In this document: piece after piece, positions 1 through 7,330 of the stretch
How positions within the stretch are numbered: position 1 is the stretch's first letter
How the letters are laid out: the number at the start of each line of letters is the position of its first letter
Source of the DNA: Frankia sp. AiPa1
Lineage (GTDB): Bacteria; Actinomycetota; Actinomycetes; Frankiales; Frankiaceae
Assembly (NCBI RefSeq): GCF_023243075.1
Contig: NZ_JALKFZ020000194.1
Span: 1-41,152, forward strand
Reading direction: 5' to 3'
Length of the DNA stretch: 41,152 nt
Program-made: the position numbers and the translations under genes
The notes under the pieces: model-generated
What the model was told of the DNA's origin: nothing
The model's database searches: none
What the model saw: only the letters and a program-made list of their open reading frames with translations

Positions 1-24
1 CGTATGTGTTCCAGCGTGAGGCGC

Positions 25-60
25 CGTTTCCTCCCCGGCCTGAAGACCGGGGCATCCACG
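25..60. repeat. GC-rich hairpin resembling an IS200/IS605-type element end
   Basis: An inverted repeat with arms CCCCGG (33-38) and CCGGGG (47-52) encloses a CCTGAAGA loop and is followed by GCATCCACG. I recall hairpins of this form (CCCCGGCCTGAAG...CCGGGG) near the right ends of TnpB-carrying IS605-type elements in actinobacteria. No transposase or tnpB coding sequence lies inside the window, so this could be an element edge cut by the window boundary, a solo remnant, or an ordinary terminator of an upstream gene. The 52-196 stretch holds only short GGTCCGCGGCC direct repeats. Confidence 0.35.
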
Positions 61-196
61 GCGCAAATCTGGTGACCCACGTGACCTTCACCCGGCCCTG
101 ACACGCGGGCGGGTCCGCGGCCCATCTGGCGGCGACCGGCCGGTCCGCGGCCGATCCGGCCACCGCCATGCTGGCCGCCGCGGATGTGGCGACCGC

Positions 197-838
197 TCAG
201 CCGACCGACAGGTGCTCCGTCTCGGCGGCGGTGCGTCCCCACCGCTCGTAGTACGTCACGCTCTGCACCTCGGGCCGCGCGGCCGGGCGGAACTCGTTCG
301 TGGTCAGGTGGGCGACCGGCAGCAGGGTCACCTGCGTGACGTCGTCCGGGATGCCGAGCAGCGCTGCGACCTCACCCTCACGGCCGGCGATGTGGTAGCA
401 GGTGATCGCGGTGCCGAGACCCCGGCTGCGCAGGGCGAGCTGGAAGCTCCAGATCGCCGGATACACCGAGCCGTAGAAGGCGTTCGCGAACGACGGCGAC
501 CCATCGGGGCGTCCGAGCATGGCCACCAGGACGAGAACCGGCACCCGGTCGAGCACATCGAGCAGGTGCCGGCTGGACGCGAGGGTGGCTGGGCTGACCA
601 GATGCCCGTACTGGGCGTGCGAGGCGCGAGCGGGCTCGCGGACATGCGGGGCGAGGGCCGCCCGGGTCCCGGGGTCCTCGATGACCAGGAAGCGGATACC
701 AGGCGCCAGCGCGCCGGCGCCCGGTGCCTGCAGCGCTATCCGCAGGCAGTCCCGGACGACCGCGATGTCCACGGGATGGTCCAGGTCGAACTTGCGGCGC
801 ACGGATCGCGTGGTGGTCAGCAACGTGTCGACGTCCAT
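197..838 (-). CDS. Nitroreductase family protein
   Basis: This 213-residue protein matches the usual length of FMN-dependent nitroreductases, which use NAD(P)H to reduce nitro, quinone or flavin-like substrates in the cytoplasm. The N-terminus carries the family RSVR motif (residues 11-14) that contacts FMN phosphate. A Pro/Ala-rich QAPGAGAL stretch follows where the family has its conserved PS/N segment. The C-terminal part has the typical LLGIPDDV and LLPVAHL pattern. The ATG is preceded by GAGGAA at suitable spacing. It is transcribed away from a TetR gene, and a 40-bp palindrome lies 17 bp upstream of its start, so it is probably the target of that repressor. The natural substrate cannot be told from sequence. 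Confidence 0.88.
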   Translation of the reverse strand: MDVDTLLTTTRSVRRKFDLDHPVDIAVVRDCLRIALQAPGAGALAPGIRFLVIEDPGTRAALAPHVREPARASHAQYGHLVSPATLASSRHLLDVLDRVPVLVLVAMLGRPDGSPSFANAFYGSVYPAIWSFQLALRSRGLGTAITCYHIAGREGEVAALLGIPDDVTQVTLLPVAHLTTNEFRPAARPEVQSVTYYERWGRTAAETEHLSVG

Positions 839-854
839 CTGATTCCTCGTCTCA

Positions 855-894
855 GGTGTTACTTACGGCGTAAGCTTACGACGTAAGTAACACC
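855..894. promoter_or_regulatory. 40-bp near-perfect palindromic operator (TetR type)
   Basis: Outer arms GGTGTTA (855-861) and TAACACC (888-894) enclose two abutting 13-bp palindromes of the form CTTACG-N-CGTAAG (862-874 and 875-887). Over the full 40 bp only one base pair breaks the dyad. It sits between the nitroreductase start (838) and the TetR start (1072), where a repressor would control both promoters. The nested design suggests two dimers binding side by side. The pairing with this TetR protein is inferred. Confidence 0.8.
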
Positions 895-1071
895 GGTGGA
901 TCGCTGTGGGGTCGCCCCTGACATCCGGAGTCACCTGCGGTCGGCCGGAGTTGCCTAGAGTTGTCCGCAGACCCGGGCCGAGAATCCCCGCGTCGCGCGT
1001 GACGGGACGCCCTCGGGAGAGCCGCTCCCGGGCCTACACCCCGCGCGGGGCCGGGTCGAGAGGAGGCCTTC

Positions 1072-1752
1072 GTGGGACCGCGGCGGGCACAGGCGCTCTC
1101 GCGCGACCGGGTGCTGGACGCCGCGCTCGAGCTCGCCGATTCCGAGGGTCTCGCGGGGTTGTCGATGCGCCGGTTGGCGACCCGGCTCGGGGTCGAGGCG
1201 ATGTCGCTGTACAACCACGTCGCCAGCAAGGGCGATCTGCTCGACGGCCTGGCCAGCCGGGTCTTCGAGTCCATCCCGCTGCCCGATCCGGCGCTGCCGT
1301 GGGACGACCGCCTGCGCCTGCTCACCGCCGGAGCCCACGCGGCGCTGGGTGCGCATCCCGTCGTCGTCCGCGCGCTCGTGGCGGAACAGGCCAATCCCCG
1401 CTCGTTCGGCTCGTTGCGGGTGCTCGACGCCATGCTCGGCGCGCTGCTGGATGCGGGACTGTCGCCCGAGGACGCCGTGCGCCGCTACCGGGGGTTGCTG
1501 GGGCTCGTCTTCGGCTCCGTTCTCGTCGACTCGACCGACCCTGCCCTGGCTACGGACGAGCGCGACGAGCCGGTCACCGCCTGGTTCACCCGCACCGTCA
1601 CCGCCGAGGCCCTGCCCAGCCTGCACCGGGCCCTGCCGGCGCTGGTCAGCGCCGGGTGCCGTACCGAGTTCTCCCACGAGCTCGACCTGCTGATCGACGG
1701 TCTGCGCGCCACAACCAGCACCACACCGGGTCGGCGCCGTCACGATCCGTAA
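1072..1752 (+). CDS. TetR/AcrR family transcriptional regulator
   Basis: A 226-residue TetR-type repressor. Residues about 10-58 form the DNA-binding domain, with a recognition region LATRLGVEAMSLYNHV typical of the family. The C-terminal half resembles the ligand domain of TetR_C tetracycline-repressor-like members. The GTG start at 1072 is supported by an AGGAGG box at 1061-1066. It is divergent from a nitroreductase gene, and the 40-bp palindrome at 855-894 lies in the shared upstream region. It therefore probably represses the nitroreductase and itself until a ligand, perhaps an aromatic or quinone compound, binds. The ligand is unknown. It runs toward another TetR gene on the opposite strand, only 10 bp away. 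Confidence 0.9.
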   Translation: MGPRRAQALSRDRVLDAALELADSEGLAGLSMRRLATRLGVEAMSLYNHVASKGDLLDGLASRVFESIPLPDPALPWDDRLRLLTAGAHAALGAHPVVVRALVAEQANPRSFGSLRVLDAMLGALLDAGLSPEDAVRRYRGLLGLVFGSVLVDSTDPALATDERDEPVTAWFTRTVTAEALPSLHRALPALVSAGCRTEFSHELDLLIDGLRATTSTTPGRRRHDP

Positions 1753-1762
1753 AGCAGCGCGG

Positions 1763-2332
1763 TCAGGGCAGCGCGGTCAGCCTTGCCAGCTCGTCGGCCG
1801 TCTCCCGGACGAACGCGGCCAGACTTCGGCCGTCCGCGTCGTCAATCCAGCGGCCGAAGGCGACCCGGAAGATGGCGATACCCGCCTCGGCGGCCAGGCT
1901 CGCCGCCGGCTCCCGGGCACCGCGGTCCCGCAGTGCCCGCGCGACGGACGTCGCCAGCGTCGCCATCTTGGCCAGCTCACGCTGCCGCAGTTCGGGGTTG
2001 GCGACGATGATGCCCTGCCGTTGGCAGGCGAAGTCGCGGCGCTGCTCGAAGACCTCGACAGCGACCAGGTTCAGCGCGTGCACGACCGCGCCGATCGGTC
2101 CCAGCTCCCCGGGTGCGGCGCGGACGCTGGCGACGAGGGTCTCCTCCAGCAGATGCGTGCCGGCGAACAGCACTTCGGCCTTGTCGGTGAAGTGCCGGAA
2201 GAACGTCCGCTCGGTAAGCCCGGCCCGCCGGGCGATCTCCGCGACCGACGCGCACTGGTAGCCGCGCTCGCCGTACAGCTCCATCGCTGCCAGCGCCAAG
2301 CGGTCGCGCGCGCCCGGCTCCCAACGACCCAT
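1763..2332 (-). CDS. TetR/AcrR family transcriptional regulator
   Basis: A 189-residue regulator whose first 50 or so residues form a TetR DNA-binding domain: a GYQCASVAEIARRAGL helix pair, then TERTFFRHFTDKAEVLF, which is a strong family signature. The C-terminal domain is all alpha and of unknown ligand. The ATG lies at 2332. It is divergent from the NAD(P)-binding epimerase-like gene at 2461. The 128-bp gap holds two related 21-bp inverted repeats (2364-2384 and 2395-2415), which are the likely operators. It is convergent with the TetR gene ending at 1752. The role as a local repressor of the neighbouring oxidoreductase-like gene is inferred from the arrangement. Confidence 0.9.
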   Translation of the reverse strand: MGRWEPGARDRLALAAMELYGERGYQCASVAEIARRAGLTERTFFRHFTDKAEVLFAGTHLLEETLVASVRAAPGELGPIGAVVHALNLVAVEVFEQRRDFACQRQGIIVANPELRQRELAKMATLATSVARALRDRGAREPAASLAAEAGIAIFRVAFGRWIDDADGRSLAAFVRETADELARLTALP

Positions 2333-2363
2333 TCCTCGAGCGTAACCGCAGGCGCGATCTCGC

Positions 2364-2384
2364 CGATGTCAGTCACTGCCATCA
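2364..2384. promoter_or_regulatory. Imperfect 21-bp operator copy
   Basis: The left arm GATGTCAG (2365-2372), a TCA spacer and the right arm CTGCCATCA (2376-2384) match the perfect repeat at 2395-2415 except for a C in place of A in the right arm and the outermost left base. The start-to-start distance is 31 bp, about three helical turns, so dimers would sit on the same DNA face. It is probably a second binding site for the TetR protein encoded at 1763-2332. Confidence 0.6.
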
Positions 2385-2394
2385 CGCGCTAGGC

Positions 2395-2415
2395 TGATGT
2401 CAGCACCTGACATCA
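2395..2415. promoter_or_regulatory. Perfect 21-bp inverted repeat, likely TetR operator
   Basis: TGATGTCAG (2395-2403), a CAC spacer and CTGACATCA (2407-2415) form a perfect 9+9 bp dyad. It lies 46 bp before the ATG at 2461 and 63 bp before the divergent TetR start at 2332, where it could block both promoters. An imperfect copy lies at 2364-2384. Confidence 0.75.
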
Positions 2416-2460
2416 CGGCCACACTTGACGGCCACATCCGACCATCAGCGAGGTTCACTC

Positions 2461-3372
2461 ATGCGCGTGTTCGTCACCGGGGCATCCGGGCACATCGGTT
2501 CCGCGGTCGTCCCCGAGCTGCTCGCGGCCGGCCACCAGGTCCTCGGCCTCGCCCGTTCGGACGAGTCGGCCGCGGCGGTCGCGGCCGCCGGGGCCGAGGT
2601 CCGCCGCGGTCATCTCGACGATCTGGACGGTCTGGCGCAGGCCGCGGCCGACGCCGACGGCGTCATCCATCTGGCGTTCAAGCACGAGGCGATGTTCGCC
2701 GGGCGCCCCGAGGATGCCGTCGCCGCCGACGTGCGTGCGCACGAGGCGATCGGCACGGCGCTCGCTGGCACCGACAAGCCGCTGGTGAGCACGTCGGGCA
2801 CGCTGCTGCTGGTCGCAGCCGGCCTTGATCGGCCTGGCACGGAGAGTGACGTGGCTGCCGGTGGTCGGGCCGATGTGGAGAACGCCGTGGTCGCGCTCGC
2901 CGAGCGTGGGGTTCGCTCGTCGGTCGTCCGGCTCCCACCGACCGTGCACAGTTCACTCGATGCGAGCGGCTTCATCCCGACACTGATCCGCATAGCCCGC
3001 GAGCGGGGCGCCGCCGGCCACGTCGGCGAGGGGTCGAACCGCTGGCCCGCGGTCCACACCCTGGATGCCGCCCACCTGTACCGGCTGGCCCTGGAGTCGG
3101 CCCCGGCCGGGACACGGTTGCACGGCGTCGGCGACGAGGGCGTGCCCTTCCGGGAGATCGCCGCCGCGATCGGGCGCGGGCTGAACCTGCCGGTGGCCAG
3201 CGTCTCGTCCGCCGAGGCCGACGCCCACTTCAGCTTCCTTGGGCCGCTCGTCCAGTTCGACAACCCGACCGCCAGCGACCTGACCCGGCACCTGCTGAGC
3301 TGGAAGCCGACCCACCCGGGGCTCCTGGAGGATCTGGCCGAGGCCCACTACTTCACCTCGCCAGCCGAGTGA
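2461..3372 (+). CDS. NAD-dependent epimerase/dehydratase (extended SDR) family protein
   Basis: A 303-residue protein that begins with a Rossmann nucleotide-binding motif, TGASGHIG at about residues 6-13, followed by alternating strands and helices typical of extended or atypical short-chain dehydrogenases. An upstream in-frame start at 2425 exists. The ATG at 2461 is preferred because it places the glycine motif at the usual distance from the N-terminus and has GCGAGG a few bases upstream. The canonical YxxxK catalytic pair is not evident; TSGTLLL sits where the Ser region would be. It may therefore be an atypical reductase or NAD(P)-binding sensor. Two inverted repeats upstream suggest control by the divergent TetR at 1763-2332. 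Confidence 0.88.
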   Translation: MRVFVTGASGHIGSAVVPELLAAGHQVLGLARSDESAAAVAAAGAEVRRGHLDDLDGLAQAAADADGVIHLAFKHEAMFAGRPEDAVAADVRAHEAIGTALAGTDKPLVSTSGTLLLVAAGLDRPGTESDVAAGGRADVENAVVALAERGVRSSVVRLPPTVHSSLDASGFIPTLIRIARERGAAGHVGEGSNRWPAVHTLDAAHLYRLALESAPAGTRLHGVGDEGVPFREIAAAIGRGLNLPVASVSSAEADAHFSFLGPLVQFDNPTASDLTRHLLSWKPTHPGLLEDLAEAHYFTSPAE

Positions 3373-3466
3373 CCGCCCCGCCGCGTGCCTGATCATCCCC
3401 GCCCATCCTGACCCCGGCCCTGACCCGCCCCTGACCTCGGCCCGGCACTGTGCGACGAGACAGCCA

Positions 3467-4261
3467 TCAGCCGGGGGCCGACGGTCGTGTCCGCCTCCGG
3501 GCATCGGAAACGTCCGTAGGATCCCCGGGCTCCCGCACGCTCACGGTTTCCGACCTCCCCGGGATACGACCGGCATCCGGTGCGTCCGGTGCGTCCCGGG
3601 CACGAACGTCCGGCGATCCGACCAAAGCCTCGAAGCATGGTCGGAGCAGATCGATGATCTCCTCCGGCTCCGCCTCGGCGAGCAGACTCGTGCGCAGCAG
3701 GTACCGCTCGGTGACCACGCCATGGGTGATCGCGCTGAGCAGGCCGGCCCGCAGCTCCGCGTCCCGCGCCGGGATCGCCGCGCCGATCTGGCTGACCCGC
3801 TCTCGTCCCGCGGCGCGGAACCCCTCGGCCGCTTCGGAGTGGGTGAACATCGACCGCAGCACCGCCAGGGAGGCCACCGGCTCGGCCACCAGCCGCCGGC
3901 CGAGCGAGGCGAGCAGCGCCTGCGCCACGTCTGCGGGAGTGCCGCCGGTGGGCAGCTCGTCCGGGGGGAGCTTCGCCGCGGTCGTGAACAGCTCATCCTT
4001 CGAGTGGAAGTAGTGCATGACAAGCCCGGCGTCGACGCCTGCTCGCGCCGCCACCGCGCGGATCGTGGTGCGCTCGTAACCCTGCTCGGCGAACAGTTCC
4101 CGGGCCGCCGCCAGGATGCGCCCCTCGGTGTTCGCCCGCTGCTGGGCCCTGGTCCCGCGCGCGGCGGCGCCCCCCGAAACGACAGCGTCAGCCGCCGGGC
4201 CGGGGGGCTTCGCAGGGTCAGCGGCGCCTCGCGAGACAGCGGGCGGATCCGAGTCGACCAC
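3467..4261 (-). CDS. TetR/AcrR family transcriptional regulator
   Basis: A 264-residue regulator, longer than most TetR proteins because of disordered Ala/Pro/Asp-rich extensions at both ends (residues 1-40 and about 215-264). The DNA-binding domain spans about residues 42-95 and includes the typical LVMHYFHSKDELF segment after the recognition helix. A downstream GTG or ATG could be the true start, since the first 35 residues are low-complexity. It is divergent from a SnoaL-like protein gene. The 84-bp gap holds a promoter and an inverted repeat that overlaps the likely transcription start, so repression of that neighbour is probable. The ligand is unknown. Confidence 0.88.
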   Translation of the reverse strand: MVDSDPPAVSRGAADPAKPPGPAADAVVSGGAAARGTRAQQRANTEGRILAAARELFAEQGYERTTIRAVAARAGVDAGLVMHYFHSKDELFTTAAKLPPDELPTGGTPADVAQALLASLGRRLVAEPVASLAVLRSMFTHSEAAEGFRAAGRERVSQIGAAIPARDAELRAGLLSAITHGVVTERYLLRTSLLAEAEPEEIIDLLRPCFEALVGSPDVRARDAPDAPDAGRIPGRSETVSVREPGDPTDVSDARRRTRPSAPG

Positions 4262-4279
4262 CGTCTCATCCTACGGACG

Positions 4280-4308
4280 TTGACCGACCGTCCAGCTCGT
4301 TCTACGCT
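4280..4308 (+). promoter_or_regulatory. Promoter of the SnoaL-like gene
   Basis: TTGACC (4280-4285) and TACGCT (4303-4308) are separated by 17 bp and resemble -35 and -10 boxes of the main sigma factor. The core GACCGACCGTCCA (4282-4294) overlaps the -35 box. It is nearly the same as two motifs upstream of the quinone oxidoreductase gene at 7401. Confidence 0.5.
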
Positions 4309-4332
4309 CGTTCAATCAACAAGCGTTGAACG
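4309..4332. promoter_or_regulatory. Inverted repeat, candidate TetR operator
   Basis: CGTTCAA (4309-4315) and TTGAACG (4326-4332) are perfect inverted arms around a 10-bp centre. A nested CAAC/GTTG pair lies at 4317-4328. It starts just after the -10 box and ends 13 bp before the ATG at 4346, a position that would block transcription initiation. The binder is likely the divergent TetR at 3467-4261. Confidence 0.6.
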
Positions 4333-4345
4333 AAGGAGCGAACGT

Positions 4346-4783
4346 ATGGCTGCCAGCACCCCTGACGTTGTCGCGCGCGCCCTCCAGGCCAGCCAGGAGA
4401 TGGACTTCGAGGCCCTGCTCGCCCTCATGGCACCGGACGTGCTGGTCGAGTGGCCGTACCACCCGCCCGGAGTGCCGGGCCACCTGCGCGGCCGCGAGGA
4501 CATCCGCACCTACCTGCGTGCGGCAGGTAGGGCCCCGATCCGTTGGGACGCCTACACCGACCTGGTCGTCCACGAGACGACCGACCCGGAGGTTGCCATC
4601 GCCGAGTACCAGGCGCTGGGCCGGGTGACCACCACCGGCAGGCCCTATCGGCAGCGGGTGATCGCCGTCTTCCGGGTGCGCGACGGCGAGATCCACTCGT
4701 ACCGCGACTACCTCGACCCGCTGGCCCTCGCCCAGGCACGGGCCGAACTGCCCGCCATGACAAAGGCCGTCGCGGGCGGCTGA
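4346..4783 (+). CDS. SnoaL-like / NTF2-like fold protein
   Basis: A 145-residue protein of the nuclear transport factor 2-like superfamily, which includes SnoaL-type cyclases and ketosteroid-isomerase-like enzymes of about this size. Visible hallmarks are an opening helix (VVARALQASQEMDFEALLAL), the acidic MAPDVLVEWPY strand, GREDIRTYL, and the closing strand pair IAVFRVRDGEIHSYRDYLDPL, which is very typical of SnoaL_2 proteins. The ATG at 4346 follows AAGGAG at 4333-4338. It could isomerise or bind a small hydrophobic compound; the substrate is not predictable. It is divergent from a TetR gene and probably under its control. Confidence 0.85.
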   Translation: MAASTPDVVARALQASQEMDFEALLALMAPDVLVEWPYHPPGVPGHLRGREDIRTYLRAAGRAPIRWDAYTDLVVHETTDPEVAIAEYQALGRVTTTGRPYRQRVIAVFRVRDGEIHSYRDYLDPLALAQARAELPAMTKAVAGG

Positions 4784-4836
4784 GCGCCATCGGCGCCGGC
4801 CACGCCCCGGCCACCGCCCCAGGGGCCTGCGTCTCG

Positions 4837-5799
4837 TCAGTGAGTGACCTCCAGGACGAGCTTGCCCTGGATGTGGCCCCGTTCGGCCCGTTCGTGCGCC
4901 TGCTCGGCCTGGGCGAGCGGGTAGACCTCGTCGACGGCGACCCGGACGTCCCCCGAGGCGACCAGTTTGACCAGGTCGGCAAGTTGATTCCCGTTGGAGC
5001 GCACCTGGCCGCCAAGATGCCGGATTTGCCGGCGGACGAGTTCGTCCTCGCCGTAGTCGCCGAAGAACACCGGGCTGATCACGCCGCCATCGCGGATCGC
5101 CGGGATGAGCAGATGCCCGTTGGGCCCCCCCACCGTGTCAAACACGTGGTCGACGTCCTTCACCGCGTCGGCGACGTGGGTGGTCGTGTAGTCGATGTAC
5201 TCGTCGACGCCGAGCCCGCGCAGGAAATCCGCGTGCGCCGTGGAGGCGACCGCCACGACCCGCGCGCCGGCGCGGCGGGCGAGCTGGACGAGGAAGTGCC
5301 CGACACCGCCGGCGGCGCCGTTGACCAACACGGTCTGTCCGGACTCGATCGGTGCGTATTCGGTGAGGTACTGCCAGGCGGTGAGGCCGGCCATCGGGAT
5401 CGCCGCCGCGTGGATGTGATCGATATGTGACGGCTTGCGGGCCAGGTCCTCCACCGGCGCGGTGGTGAACTGCGCGTACCCCCGGGCGCTGCCGGTACCG
5501 CCGCGCGGAAAGCGCAGCAGGCCGAGTACCTCGTCGCCCTCCTCCCACCCGGTGACGCCGGGACCGATGCCCACGACGACCCCGGACACATCGGTACCCG
5601 GTGTGTAGGGAAGGGGTACCGGGGGTCGCAGCCCCTCGGGAATCTGCTGGTAGCCACCGCGGGCGTACCAGTCTGGCGGGTTGAGGGCGGCGGCCTGCAC
5701 CTGGACGAGCACCTCGCCCGCGGCGGGCTCCGGGCGATCCACCTCCTCCAGGTGCAGGACGGAGGGCGGGCCGGTGCGATGAGCGCGAATGGACTGCAT
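4837..5799 (-). CDS. NADP-dependent MDR-type oxidoreductase (quinone oxidoreductase-like)
   Basis: A 320-residue zinc-independent medium-chain dehydrogenase/reductase. The N-terminal GroES-like domain has the typical VQAAALNPPDWYARGG turn. PYTPGTDVSGVVVGIG precedes the cofactor domain, and NGAAGGVGHFLVQLARR is the NADPH-binding glycine motif of quinone reductase members. No cysteine cluster for structural zinc is seen. It likely reduces quinones or alkenals with NADPH in the cytoplasm. It is divergent from a TetR gene, and the 147-bp gap has overlapping palindromes, so it is probably induced by that regulator's ligand. The C-terminus is complete (GKLVLEVTH). Confidence 0.92.
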   Translation of the reverse strand: MQSIRAHRTGPPSVLHLEEVDRPEPAAGEVLVQVQAAALNPPDWYARGGYQQIPEGLRPPVPLPYTPGTDVSGVVVGIGPGVTGWEEGDEVLGLLRFPRGGTGSARGYAQFTTAPVEDLARKPSHIDHIHAAAIPMAGLTAWQYLTEYAPIESGQTVLVNGAAGGVGHFLVQLARRAGARVVAVASTAHADFLRGLGVDEYIDYTTTHVADAVKDVDHVFDTVGGPNGHLLIPAIRDGGVISPVFFGDYGEDELVRRQIRHLGGQVRSNGNQLADLVKLVASGDVRVAVDEVYPLAQAEQAHERAERGHIQGKLVLEVTH

Positions 5800-5886
5800 G
5801 GCTTTCGGTCACCTCGCGAAGGTTGTCGGTAGCGCGGGATAGCGTGCGCGGCAGCGCTCCAGAGGAGAGACTCCAAATGGAACGCC

Positions 5887-5916
5887 GCTCCAGATCATAG
5901 CTGGAGCACTGCTCCA
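5887..5916. promoter_or_regulatory. Overlapping palindromes, TetR operator
   Basis: Two dyads share sequence. GCTCCAG (5887-5893) pairs with CTGGAGC (5901-5907). The second is a perfect 15-bp palindrome, TGGAGCA-C-TGCTCCA (5902-5916). The TGGAGCA half-site with a short centre is the kind of motif bound by TetR proteins. It lies between the oxidoreductase start (5799) and the TetR start (5947). Confidence 0.7.
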
Positions 5917-5946
5917 TATAGTGCCGCGCCGCTCCGAGGCAAGGAG

Positions 5947-6588
5947 GTGTTTGCCACGCCGAGTCAGCCCGCCGCCCGCGACCAGCGCGCCGATGCGCGC
6001 CGCAACTACGACCACATCCTGGCCACGGCACGAACGGTGATCACCGAGCAGGGCGTGCAGGCGTCCCTACGCGATGTCGCCCGGCGGGCCGAGGTCGGGC
6101 TCGGCACTCTCTACCGGCACTTCCCGACCCGCGAGGCATTACTGGCAGCGCTGATGCGGCAGGGGTTCGACCGACTCGTCCGGCTCGCCGACGACCTCGC
6201 CGCCACCCATCCGCCCGCGACGGCGCTGGCCGCGTGGCTGCGGGAACTGGCCATCGGCGCCGGCACCTACCAGGGCCTCTCGGCATCGCTGGTGGCGATC
6301 CTGAACGATCCCGAGTCGGCGCTGGCGTCGTCGTGCACCGCCCTGCACTCGACGGGCGCGCGGCTGCTGGCCCGAGCCCAGGCCGACGGCTCGGTCCGTC
6401 CCGACGTCACCGGCATCGATGTGTTCGTGCTGGCCACCGCCGTGGCATCCCTGACCGAGCGTGGCCCACTCGCCGAGCGGCGGGACCACCTTCTCGACGT
6501 GATGTTCGACGGCCTTCGACCCACCGCGCCCAGCCCCACGGCGCCAGGCAGTGGGGACGATCAGGCGGATCAGGCGGGCGGCGGCTGA
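5947..6588 (+). CDS. TetR/AcrR family transcriptional regulator
   Basis: A 213-residue regulator with a clear TetR DNA-binding domain at about residues 18-66; VGLGTLYRHFPTREALLAAL is a family hallmark. The C-terminal domain resembles SbtR-like/TetR_C groups. The only in-frame GTG (5947) sits inside the AAGGAGG Shine-Dalgarno sequence (5941-5947) and so has no ribosome-binding site of its own. The next in-frame codon with good spacing is ACG at 5956, so the real start is uncertain. It is divergent from the MDR oxidoreductase, with palindromes at 5887-5916 between them. Its 3' end overlaps the end of the convergent TetR gene by 19 bp. Confidence 0.88.
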   Translation: MFATPSQPAARDQRADARRNYDHILATARTVITEQGVQASLRDVARRAEVGLGTLYRHFPTREALLAALMRQGFDRLVRLADDLAATHPPATALAAWLRELAIGAGTYQGLSASLVAILNDPESALASSCTALHSTGARLLARAQADGSVRPDVTGIDVFVLATAVASLTERGPLAERRDHLLDVMFDGLRPTAPSPTAPGSGDDQADQAGGG

Positions 6589-7292
6589 GCGCCGGCGTCG
6601 AGCGCGCCGGCGGCCATGGTGCACAGGGCGGCGGCGAGCCGATCCTGCTCGCCCAGCTGAAGCAGCCGCAGAATCGGCTCGCTGTGCAGCGCGCCGAGCA
6701 GGACATGCGCGAGAAGATCCGCGTCCAGATCGGGCCGCGCCTGCGCGATGAGCGAGCTGGCATGGCCATGCCAGAACCGATAGACGGGATGCCCGTCCGC
6801 CGGGTCGGCAGCGCAGTTCGGCACCTCGTCCGCGCCGCCGCCCTCGTCCGCGCCGCCGCCCTCGTCCGCGCCTCGGGCCCCGGCCGCGCTGCCGGCTCCG
6901 TTCGCGTCGACGGCTGGCGCCGGGGTGGACGTCGAAGTGATGGCGAGGCCGAGGGCCGTCACCAGGCCCTTGTTGCGCCCGACCACCGCCACGATGGCCG
7001 CGAGGAACGCCAGTAGCCGGTCCCGCGGCGGCGCACCGGGGCCGAGCGGCGGCGGACCGCCCCGCACGGCCTCCTCCACGGCGAACGCCCGCTCCTGCAT
7101 GAGCGCGACGAACAGGCCGGTCCGGCTGCCGAAGCGGTGAAACACCGTGCCCTTGCCGACCCCGGCCGCGGCGGCGATCCGCTCGATCGAGATCTGGTCC
7201 GGACCCAGCCGGGTCAGCAGATCCTCCGTCGCGAGCAGGATCGCGCGCTGGTTGCGCACAGCATCGGCACGCTGCGCCCGCGGGCGTTCCAT
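6570..7292 (-). CDS. TetR/AcrR family transcriptional regulator with internal repeat
   Basis: A 240-residue TetR regulator. The DNA-binding domain covers about residues 7-60, with IAAAAGVGKGTVFHRFGSR as the recognition region. The ATG at 7292 has GGAG at good spacing; a GTG at 7301 is the alternative. In the middle of the ligand domain there is an Ala/Gly/Asp/Glu-rich insert with 2.7 copies of GADEGG, encoded by an 18-bp tandem repeat at 6825-6872. This looks like a replication-slippage expansion in a surface loop. It is divergent from the quinone oxidoreductase at 7401, whose upstream region has two related operator-like motifs. Its 3' end overlaps the convergent TetR gene. Confidence 0.88.
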   Translation of the reverse strand: MERPRAQRADAVRNQRAILLATEDLLTRLGPDQISIERIAAAAGVGKGTVFHRFGSRTGLFVALMQERAFAVEEAVRGGPPPLGPGAPPRDRLLAFLAAIVAVVGRNKGLVTALGLAITSTSTPAPAVDANGAGSAAGARGADEGGGADEGGGADEVPNCAADPADGHPVYRFWHGHASSLIAQARPDLDADLLAHVLLGALHSEPILRLLQLGEQDRLAAALCTMAAGALDAGAQPPPA

Positions 7293-7330
7293 CCCTCTCA
7301 CTCCGCCAACCTCTCACCCCGCCAGACAAG

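Noticed and set aside
212..886. Long plus-strand frame opposite the nitroreductase gene
   Set aside because: It is a high-GC shadow of the real minus-strand gene; the product is Arg/Gly-rich with no domain.
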